Shown: in pieces, positions 1 through 4,792 of the stretch
How the letters are laid out: each line of letters begins with the position of its first letter
Position numbering within the stretch: the stretch's first letter is position 1
Assembly (NCBI GenBank): GCA_913041025.1
Contig: CAJWGQ010000151.1
Coordinates: 1 to 7,082 of the forward strand
Direction of reading: 5' to 3'
Length of the DNA: 7,082 nucleotides
Source: an uncultured Gammaproteobacteria bacterium
GTDB taxonomy: Bacteria > Pseudomonadota > Gammaproteobacteria > Pseudomonadales > Azotimanducaceae_A
Translations under genes and position numbers: made by a program
The notes under the pieces: generated by a model
Seen by the model: only the letters and a program-made list of their open reading frames with translations
What the model was told of the DNA's origin: nothing
The model's database searches: none

Positions 1-126
1 AACCCTGAGGCTGCCACATATATTTCAGGGTTTGATAAAAAATCGATAGATTTTGAGGTCAGGCTAGCAATTGATTGGGACGAAAGCATGCAAATTAAGG
101 CTATCGCAGTCATAGTCATTCCATGA
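1..126 (+). CDS. Possible C-terminal end of an unidentified protein (partial, runs off the left edge)
   Basis: The first forward frame is open from the window edge to a TGA at 124-126, giving 41 residues. The last part (about residues 16-41) alternates hydrophobic and charged residues, as in beta-strands, and ends in VIVIP. I do not recognise the family. Such a short open stretch could occur by chance. A competing minus-strand frame is also open here from an ATG at 119 (or one at 113) to the window edge, and it would begin with a fairly hydrophobic stretch. The stop codon lies between the arms of the inverted repeat at 115-150. Only sequence further left can settle which strand, if either, is coding. 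Confidence 0.3.
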   Translation, partial: NPEAATYISGFDKKSIDFEVRLAIDWDESMQIKAIAVIVIP

Positions 127-150
127 CGGAGTAACACTTGACGGAATGAC
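115..150. repeat. Inverted repeat (8-bp arms) with an overlapping direct repeat
   Basis: GTCATTCC at 115-122 is the exact reverse complement of GGAATGAC at 143-150, leaving a 20-nt loop. A direct repeat TGACGGA (124-130 and 139-145) overlaps it. The element spans the stop codon of the possible left-edge gene. No T-run follows on either strand, so it is not a convincing intrinsic terminator. It could be a protein-binding site, a 3' RNA structure or a piece of a small repeat. Confidence 0.4.
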
Positions 151-388
151 GAGATGTACTGACCGCCATTCGCTCTTCTCTGAAGCCGACCTTCTCGGAG
201 TCTTTCTTGTGTTTCGATCTTTAATACCTTGATACTGCTGATTTGGTTTCTTGAGCTTAGTTCTGCGTGACGAGTGTACTTAAACAATGCTTTGGCTCAA
301 GTTTAAATAATTTACTGATTACTACCGTGTTTTGCCTTTTTGATATTGCTCTAGTACTTTTGGTTCATCGGATGAAGGTGAAAATTAA
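127..388. other. Noncoding region upstream of the dioxygenase gene
   Basis: No convincing ORF or RNA gene was found here. Apart from the repeat at 115-150, it contains CTTGAGC (250-256) and its reverse complement GCTCAAG (295-301), which could form a 7-bp long-range stem. It also contains TTAAAC (280-285) with GTTTAA (301-306). Both pairings are weak and could be chance. The 3' part is AT-rich and probably contains the promoter of the next gene. Confidence 0.5.
332..360 (+). promoter_or_regulatory. Candidate sigma-70 promoter for the dioxygenase gene
   Basis: TTGCCT at 332-337 and TACTTT at 355-360 are 17 bp apart. They match the -35 and -10 consensus at 4 and 3 of 6 positions. Transcription would start near 367, giving a leader of about 22 nt that carries the ribosome binding site AAGGTG (375-380). 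The match is weak and rests on spacing and position only. Confidence 0.22.
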
Positions 389-1273
389 ATGGAAAAACTA
401 ACAAAGGAACAGATTAAGAGTCATGTCGAGTCAGTTTCAAAGGACGGTTATTCGATTATGGAAAACGCTATTAACAGTGAATTCCTGCGAGAAATCCGCG
501 ATGAACTGGCCCGTCTCGAAGAAGTTAGACCAGGAGGAGATATCCCTCCAGGACCATTTACCGGATTTGTCACGAGGCGTTGGTTCGACGTCTTAAACGA
601 TGCAGAAGTTTGGCAAAGAGTCGCAACGCACCCTTGGATCTTACAGGTAATGGAAGGCATTCTTGGAGAAGGCTTTTTGTTGTCGACCATGGGCAGTGCG
701 GTAGTTGGCGATGGCGAGGAAGCTCAGCTAATCCATACAGATGATCAGGTTTATTTATTCCCAAGGCCACACCCCAATTTAGTCTGTAATACAATGTGGG
801 CCCTATCTGATTTTTCCGAGACGACCGGCGCCACTAGGATTGTCCCAGGGAGCAACAATTGGGAGGAAGACCCAGATGGTCGAACATCTTACGACAGTAT
901 CTCGCTAGATATGCCTGCGGGTAGTATCGCCTTTGTTGTCGGAACCTGCTACCACGGTGCAGGGGCAAATCAGTCGGGTGCAGACCGCGTAGCACTGACG
1001 ATCAATTATTGTAACGGCTCGATGCGCCAACAAGAAAACCTCATGTTGGGAATACACCCTTCGCGTATGTTGAGTTTCTCCCCAGAGTTACAAGATATTC
1101 TTGGTTTTAAAATATGTAAGGGAGCGGGTCATATTTTCGCTCAAGATCCAAGACTAGAAATGAATAGGCATTTTGGCGCTTTATCTCGTGAAGATCCTTA
1201 TTTGACTGTGCGTGATACGCTTCATAGCGAGCGAGTTGCTGGTGCTGCCTCAGCAGAGTCTGATCCGGCTTAA
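389..1273 (+). CDS. Phytanoyl-CoA dioxygenase (PhyH) family Fe(II)/2-oxoglutarate-dependent oxygenase
   Basis: This 294-residue cytosolic protein has no signal peptide or membrane segment, and its length is normal for PhyH-family oxygenases. The iron-binding facial triad is visible: H116 and D118 in IHTDD, and the distal H189 in CYHGAGAN. R200, eleven residues further on, is placed to bind the 2-oxoglutarate carboxylate. The segment GATRIVPGSN (147-156) is a typical family motif in the jelly-roll core. The carboxylate at D118 is intact, so this should be a hydroxylase-type enzyme rather than a SyrB2-like halogenase, where that residue is replaced. The reaction expected is oxidation of an organic substrate coupled to decarboxylation of 2-oxoglutarate to succinate. 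The substrate cannot be read from the sequence; family members act on acyl-CoAs, small metabolites and natural products. The ATG is well supported by AAGGTG (375-380) eight bases upstream. A small membrane-protein gene follows 45 bp downstream and may be co-transcribed. Confidence 0.92.
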   Translation: MEKLTKEQIKSHVESVSKDGYSIMENAINSEFLREIRDELARLEEVRPGGDIPPGPFTGFVTRRWFDVLNDAEVWQRVATHPWILQVMEGILGEGFLLSTMGSAVVGDGEEAQLIHTDDQVYLFPRPHPNLVCNTMWALSDFSETTGATRIVPGSNNWEEDPDGRTSYDSISLDMPAGSIAFVVGTCYHGAGANQSGADRVALTINYCNGSMRQQENLMLGIHPSRMLSFSPELQDILGFKICKGAGHIFAQDPRLEMNRHFGALSREDPYLTVRDTLHSERVAGAASAESDPA

Positions 1274-1308
1274 GAGGATGAGGAAGAAGCGCTTACTTTT
1301 AAATAGTT

Positions 1309-1312
1309 GGAG
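1309..1312 (+). promoter_or_regulatory. Ribosome binding site that fixes the start of the small membrane protein
   Basis: GGAG lies six bases before the ATG at 1319. An in-frame TTG at 1307 would place this Shine-Dalgarno sequence inside the coding region, so the ATG is the better start. Confidence 0.6.
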
Positions 1313-1318
1313 CAGAAA

Positions 1319-1528
1319 ATGAAAACCATCGGTGTGATAGCAGTTATTGGTGGGTGGCTCACTTTAACCTTTTGGGGCATGAAGATTGGCATTGTGGCGT
1401 CGGAGTCTCTTTTTTTAAAAGTTGGAGTTGGTGCTCTCTGGTTAGGATTTCTTATGCTTTTGATTATTGCTTTAGTAGGGCGTGACAAAGAGTCTAAGAG
1501 CGATCCACATAACGATGTGGAACTCTAA
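1319..1528 (+). CDS. Small two-helix inner-membrane protein, unknown function
   Basis: The protein has 69 residues, counted from the ATG at 1319, which has a well-spaced GGAG. An alternative TTG start at 1307 would add four residues. Two hydrophobic segments (about residues 4-20 and 35-53) are separated by a short loop containing K22 and a Glu-Ser pair. They are followed by a charged hydrophilic tail (about 54-69) beginning GRDKESK. Two helices with a positively charged tail suggest an inner-membrane hairpin with both ends in the cytoplasm. I recognise no catalytic motif or named family. It lies 45 bp after the dioxygenase gene on the same strand with no clear terminator between them, so shared transcription is plausible but a functional link is not shown. 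The hydrophobic pattern and good ribosome binding site argue that this is a real gene. Confidence 0.7.
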   Translation: MKTIGVIAVIGGWLTLTFWGMKIGIVASESLFLKVGVGALWLGFLMLLIIALVGRDKESKSDPHNDVEL

Positions 1529-1582
1529 GTACTCGCATCCTTAGCATTATCGAACGAGAGCAGGAACGGTAAGACACTAAAT

Positions 1583-1595
1583 CCCCAGGCAGGGG
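1583..1595. terminator. Short hairpin at a convergent gene junction, weak terminator candidate
   Basis: CCCC (1583-1586) can pair with GGGG (1592-1595) around the loop AGGCA. It sits between the convergent stops at 1528 and 1599, where a terminator serving both genes is expected. The stem is only 4 bp and the flanking T-runs are short (GTTAC on plus, ATTTAG on minus), so intrinsic termination would be weak. Confidence 0.3.
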
Positions 1596-1598
1596 TTA

Positions 1599-3074
1599 CT
1601 ATCCATAATTATCGAGGGATTTTTCTGCGAGCCTTCGCCACACATTAGAATGGGCCCAATTTCGAGCTTTGATTAAGTAGGCTTTACCAATAGGGTCTCC
1701 CAGTAATCTGAACGCCTCACCAAGATGAAAGTTGATTCTGGGTGACCAAGGTGCATGAGCTTCGGCGACTTTTAGATAGTTGACAGCGCGACCGGGCTGT
1801 CCTGAATAAAGCTCAATGACTCCCAGTGAAAAGATTGCCTCGATGTTGTCTGGATCACTCTCTAACGCCTCTCGAATCAAATCGGCGGCCTCTTTCCACT
1901 GGTTGATACAAGCTCGAGAGCTGGGCTCGCAGGAACGTACTAGTAACGAAGCCTCTGCGACCTGAATAGCGGGATTGCGGCCCCTTAGTTTTCTGGCCAT
2001 CGAAAGATAGTTATCTGAGCTCTTTGAATTGCCGCTTAGCGAGTGCAATCTCGCCAGTTCGAGCATGGATATATGATCTTTGTCATCGTTTTCAACGATT
2101 TGAAGTTGGTGATCGATCGCTCCGTTGAGATTCGTCTTCTCTGCTGCCGCCGACAGCGTGCGATGTACTTCTGTCTTTGTTAAAGCGCTCGTTGTCACTT
2201 GTGTTTTGGATTGGTCTGCACTGAAGGTCAAACGTTGGGGGGTTTTTAGTTGCGATTGATGCTTCCATAGAGCATCAACCAACTCTTTGGGTGTCGCATC
2301 GAGCGAGGAGAAAAGAGAATTTGATTGGTTTGATAGATGTCGATTGAGCGCTTCTATCGAAAATCTCGGATCAATATTTTCATTAAAATGAAAAAAGTTG
2401 GCTAGTCGGTGACTATCATTGTAGAAGTTGTGAATAATTCTCAGGTTAATGTTGCGCAGATTTCTTCGTTTAAGATGCTCCACCAGCCAGGCTTTTCTTA
2501 CCATTTTTGTGGATCGTTTTAACGGAAAACTCGCCGTGGGTTTGGGCGTTTTGAATTCCGCGTGTATGGTTTTGTCTTTGAGAGTAAGAGTCGCCTCGGA
2601 TAGCATTGTTGCCATCCCTTCTTCGTACCAAAGTGGATAGTTAATAGAGGTGTGACGCATATGATAGTGGGCGAGCTCGTGCTTCAGATTTTCTAAAAGG
2701 TCGGTTTCTTTTTTGGTGGATGGCGCGGCAACGATAAGAACTCCGTCGAGTTCCGAATTAGTATAGGAGGCAAATTTTCTTGGTTTTACCGTGTCGTCAA
2801 AATCGGTTTTGTTTGCGAAAACTATTAACTGAAGAGGGATCGAGTAATTTTCTCTTACAGGTAAAAATGTTTTACTAAACTGCGAAAAGAGGCGGATGGA
2901 TTGTTCCAGCTCCAGGGCTTCAGATCCAGTGAGGTTAGTAGAAAAGGCTAGAGTTCCGTTATCCACACGAATCCAGGGGTCTTCATCCGGAGCTGTAAAT
3001 GCAACATTCACTATCGATAAATTGAAAAAGAATGCGACAATCAGCTGATGAAATTTGCTCGATCGGTTAATCAT
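1599..3074 (-). CDS. Exported gluzincin-type metallopeptidase-like protein with C-terminal TPR-like repeats
   Basis: This 491-residue protein has an N-terminal signal peptide: basic residues in the first 7 positions, a hydrophobic core at about 11-22 and cleavage near 25-28. It is therefore expected in the periplasm or outside the cell. The zinc-binding motif HELAH is at 132-136. WYEEGMA at 149-155 supplies the probable third ligand, E152, sixteen residues after the second His. This arrangement (HExxH, then Glu-Gly-hydrophobic-Ala) is that of peptidase MA-like gluzincins, so catalytic activity is plausible. Residues of about 330-480 look like degenerate TPR helices, for example ARLHSLSGN (341-349) and LGVIELYSGQPGRAVNYL (417-434), probably for protein binding. 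No natural substrate can be inferred. Start choice: the ATG at 3074 has only a weak GGA four bases upstream, but no better ATG lies before the hydrophobic core. The start overlaps the divergent gene by 27 bp. Confidence 0.82.
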   Translation of the reverse strand: MINRSSKFHQLIVAFFFNLSIVNVAFTAPDEDPWIRVDNGTLAFSTNLTGSEALELEQSIRLFSQFSKTFLPVRENYSIPLQLIVFANKTDFDDTVKPRKFASYTNSELDGVLIVAAPSTKKETDLLENLKHELAHYHMRHTSINYPLWYEEGMATMLSEATLTLKDKTIHAEFKTPKPTASFPLKRSTKMVRKAWLVEHLKRRNLRNINLRIIHNFYNDSHRLANFFHFNENIDPRFSIEALNRHLSNQSNSLFSSLDATPKELVDALWKHQSQLKTPQRLTFSADQSKTQVTTSALTKTEVHRTLSAAAEKTNLNGAIDHQLQIVENDDKDHISMLELARLHSLSGNSKSSDNYLSMARKLRGRNPAIQVAEASLLVRSCEPSSRACINQWKEAADLIREALESDPDNIEAIFSLGVIELYSGQPGRAVNYLKVAEAHAPWSPRINFHLGEAFRLLGDPIGKAYLIKARNWAHSNVWRRLAEKSLDNYG

Positions 3075-3539
3075 TTATTCCGTATTTTATTGCTCGTGAT
3101 TTTATTCGTTTCAGGGACTTCTAGTGTGGCTCAGATGCCGGATAAGATGCAATGTGTACCAGGCAAAACGGTTGGTCTGCACGACTACCCAACCACCTTG
3201 GAGCATTATGAGCCCGTTGTGTTTGAGGAATCTTCATTCAGATTGAATCTCAATAAAACGTTGACCCGCTTTGCACCTGATGACAACAAAGACTTTGTCT
3301 ATCTCACGTTCAAAAATGCAAACAAGCTTACTGAATTAACTTGTGAGCCTGTGCTCGGTGCGAAGGGCGCTCGTGGACTCAGCTGTGTCGATAAGCCACC
3401 TGCAGAGATGCTGCTGATCAATCTAGACAATTTACGGTTTACGAGAAGCTCTATCGGAGGCTGGACGTTTCTGGGTGCAGATAAAATAAACGCAGGCAAC
3501 TCTTTGTTCGTCGAGTATGGTCACTGTAAAGGTCGCTAA
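3048..3539 (+). CDS. Small secreted protein with four cysteines, unknown function
   Basis: This 163-residue precursor has a clear Sec signal peptide: basic residues (K2, R5), a strongly hydrophobic core LFRILLLVILFVSG (10-23), and cleavage after SSVA, predicted between A28 and Q29. The mature part of about 135 residues holds C36, C99, C113 and C160. The even number suits two disulfide bonds in the periplasm or outside the cell. The rest is rich in short alternating hydrophobic/polar stretches (for example FVYLTF and LFVEYGHC near the C-terminus), which suggests a small beta-rich domain. I recognise no enzyme motif. The ATG at 3048 lacks a good Shine-Dalgarno sequence. Its first 27 bases are shared with the start of the divergent metallopeptidase gene, so its promoter must lie inside that gene. 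The stop codon sits in the loop of a hairpin at 3530-3549. Confidence 0.75.
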   Translation: MKFARSVNHLFRILLLVILFVSGTSSVAQMPDKMQCVPGKTVGLHDYPTTLEHYEPVVFEESSFRLNLNKTLTRFAPDDNKDFVYLTFKNANKLTELTCEPVLGAKGARGLSCVDKPPAEMLLINLDNLRFTRSSIGGWTFLGADKINAGNSLFVEYGHCKGR

Positions 3540-3549
3540 ACGGCGACCT
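3530..3549. terminator. Perfect 7-bp hairpin at a convergent junction, candidate bidirectional terminator
   Basis: AGGTCGC (3530-3536) pairs exactly with GCGACCT (3543-3549) around a 6-nt loop that contains the TAA stop of the plus-strand gene. The minus-strand gene ends ten bases away at 3559. Position and GC-rich stem fit a shared terminator. On the minus strand it is followed by a short TTACAG, and on the plus strand by no T-run, so strength is doubtful in both directions. Confidence 0.45.
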
Positions 3550-3558
3550 ATGCGCTGA

Positions 3559-3810
3559 TCAATCTAACTGAGAACGTTTTGGCGTTATTTCCGATTTTTC
3601 CAGAACCGCCGCCTCATCGAGAATTCGCTCGATCGTCGTGTTGCTTGCAGCCCGGCGGTTGGTCGGATTTTTAGCGGTAACGTTGATTTCCTCAATGCTC
3701 TGTATGCGCTCCTTTACAGCGAGGCTGGCCACCTGAACAACCTTGGCCTCATTGCTCAACGCAGAGCTGGAAAAAACGACTAAAGTTACTAAAAAGAAAA
3801 ACATTTGCAT
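3559..3810 (-). CDS. Small exported protein downstream of the LapG-like protease, unknown function
   Basis: This is an 83-residue precursor. Residues 3-15 are strongly hydrophobic (MFFFLVTLVVFSS) and cleavage is likely after about S19 (ALS|NE), leaving a mature protein of about 64 residues. The n-region (MQM) unusually lacks a basic residue. The mature part is hydrophilic and charged, mostly suited to helix or disorder, with no cysteine. It contains two Ala-Ala pairs, NRRAAS (51-56) and DEAAV (65-69). The start is strong: AAGG at 3818-3821 is separated by seven A residues from the ATG at 3810. The gene begins only 16 bp after the stop of the LapG-like protease gene on the same strand, so the two are almost certainly one operon. 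It may be a partner, regulator or substrate of the protease, but nothing in the sequence proves that. I do not recognise the family. Confidence 0.7.
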   Translation of the reverse strand: MQMFFFLVTLVVFSSSALSNEAKVVQVASLAVKERIQSIEEINVTAKNPTNRRAASNTTIERILDEAAVLEKSEITPKRSQLD

Positions 3811-3826
3811 TTTTTTTCCTTATATT

Positions 3827-4522
3827 TTACTCAATGGTCGAAAGATACTCTTTACGATGATCCCATACCGCGTGCTCGTTCATCGCGTAGATCCAACGAT
3901 AACCCATATGTGAATTTTTTTTAATAGGGTAATTTGAATCTAATAACCAGATCGAGTTGTCTGGTTGGCGCAGGGCAAGAACCGCGTGATAACCAAACAG
4001 TTTGTCGGAGTAGGTCACGACTACTCTAAGGTCAGAAATGTTCATGCCAAGTTCTACTAACATAAAATATTTTGCCGTCGCATAGTCCTCGCAGTCACCG
4101 CCTTCAATTAAAAAGTCGTACAAGGTTTTCCAAGAAGTTCTTGTGACGCCGGTTTGTAACCCCTCGCGGTCATAATGCCTAATCACTTTGTCATCATCGT
4201 AAGGCGTCCTATTGATGTAACGGTGCACAAGTTCAATTTGCTCTTCCCTTGTAAGGTGTCTTGCTTGTTCGATGATGTAACTGTAGCTACGCAGTTTGCC
4301 GTCACAGTTCAATGGTTCATTTTCACATTTAAGCAAGTTCGATTTTTGTTGTTCATGCTTGACCACGGTTTGCCACCAAGATGAAAAATCACTTGCCTCT
4401 GATAATTGGTGCGACTCGTAGAATGGATACTGATTAAGTTGTGAGCTGGTTTGGCAGGCGCTCAAAAAAGGCAGGCTCCCACAAAGACAGAATCTAATGA
4501 CTAAAATTAAGCGACTGACCAT
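3827..4522 (-). CDS. LapG-like transglutaminase-type cysteine protease (BTLCP family), predicted lipoprotein
   Basis: The protein has 231 residues when started at the ATG at 4522. It shows the bacterial transglutaminase-like cysteine peptidase (BTLCP) signature GGDCEDYATAKYFMLVELG (141-159), with catalytic C144. H179 in GYHAVLAL and D195 in LLDSNY complete a Cys-His-Asp triad. D143 and E145 flank the cysteine as in LapG, where the equivalent acidic residues bind calcium. LapG is a periplasmic protease that releases the surface adhesin LapA and is held in check by the c-di-GMP receptor LapD. This protein has a signal peptide ending in the lipobox LSAC, with lipidated C23, so it is probably membrane-anchored, unlike soluble LapG. 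The frame stays open upstream to a GTG at 4636, but starting there would bury the signal peptide 38 residues in, and the candidate promoter would start transcription just inside that point. The ATG at 4522 lacks a clear Shine-Dalgarno sequence. The small exported protein gene follows 16 bp downstream. Confidence 0.85.
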   Translation of the reverse strand: MVSRLILVIRFCLCGSLPFLSACQTSSQLNQYPFYESHQLSEASDFSSWWQTVVKHEQQKSNLLKCENEPLNCDGKLRSYSYIIEQARHLTREEQIELVHRYINRTPYDDDKVIRHYDREGLQTGVTRTSWKTLYDFLIEGGDCEDYATAKYFMLVELGMNISDLRVVVTYSDKLFGYHAVLALRQPDNSIWLLDSNYPIKKNSHMGYRWIYAMNEHAVWDHRKEYLSTIE

Positions 4523-4638
4523 TTGTAAGACTGGTTTGATGCTGTAACAGTGAATTGAGAGAATTAACTTAACTGATTTAATCTCGCTTTTAAATCTCTC
4601 GGGGATTTTTTGACATTGGCCTTGGTTATGACCCACTG

Positions 4639-4663
4639 GTTATATCTTAATAATTAATGAACC
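4639..4663 (-). promoter_or_regulatory. Candidate -10 element (with possible -35 element upstream) for the LapG-like operon
   Basis: Read on the minus strand, TATAAC lies at 4644-4639 and matches the -10 consensus at 5 of 6 positions, in a very AT-rich stretch. A poor -35 candidate, TTCTTA, lies about 19 bp further upstream. Transcription would begin near 4632, giving a leader of about 110 nt before the ATG at 4522. That supports the shorter lipoprotein start over the GTG at 4636. The -35 match is weak. Confidence 0.3.
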
Positions 4664-4792
4664 TAAGAATTGTTGGCTTCGTCTATGCCTCGTATCCATA
4701 ATCTCGGCTGCGGAAGAAGAGGTTAGCGTTAGTCACTAAATCTTTGTGAATGACCACGTAGTAAATAACTCAGTATTGGATTACCAAGTTTA

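Noticed and set aside
1..119. Minus-strand frame open from an ATG at 119 (or 113) to the left edge, beginning with a signal-like hydrophobic stretch
   Set aside because: It competes with a plus-strand frame over the same bases, lacks basic residues at its start, and is too short to judge. Not called as a gene, but it cannot be excluded without sequence to the left.
250..301. Long-range stem CTTGAGC/GCTCAAG as a possible riboswitch or small RNA
   Set aside because: A single 7-bp pairing across 38 nt has no supporting conserved core or terminator and is likely to arise by chance.
389..1273. Non-haem iron halogenase related to SyrB2
   Set aside because: The carboxylate ligand D118 of the HxD motif is present; halogenases of that class have Ala or Gly there.
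1278..1322. Fourteen-codon ORF (starting MRKKRLLL) whose TGA overlaps the ATG of the membrane protein gene at 1319
   Set aside because: The overlap looks like translational coupling, but a GAGG directly abutting the ATG is not usable as a ribosome binding site and the peptide is too short to support.
2449..2640. Plus-strand 63-residue open frame inside the metallopeptidase gene
   Set aside because: It lies wholly within a well-supported minus-strand gene, has no recognisable motif, and is best seen as a shadow frame. The same holds for other short frames opposite the dioxygenase and cystathionine genes.
3827..4636. Longer form of the LapG-like protein starting at a GTG at 4636
   Set aside because: It would place the signal peptide and lipobox 38 residues inside the protein, and the best candidate promoter would begin transcription just downstream of that GTG.
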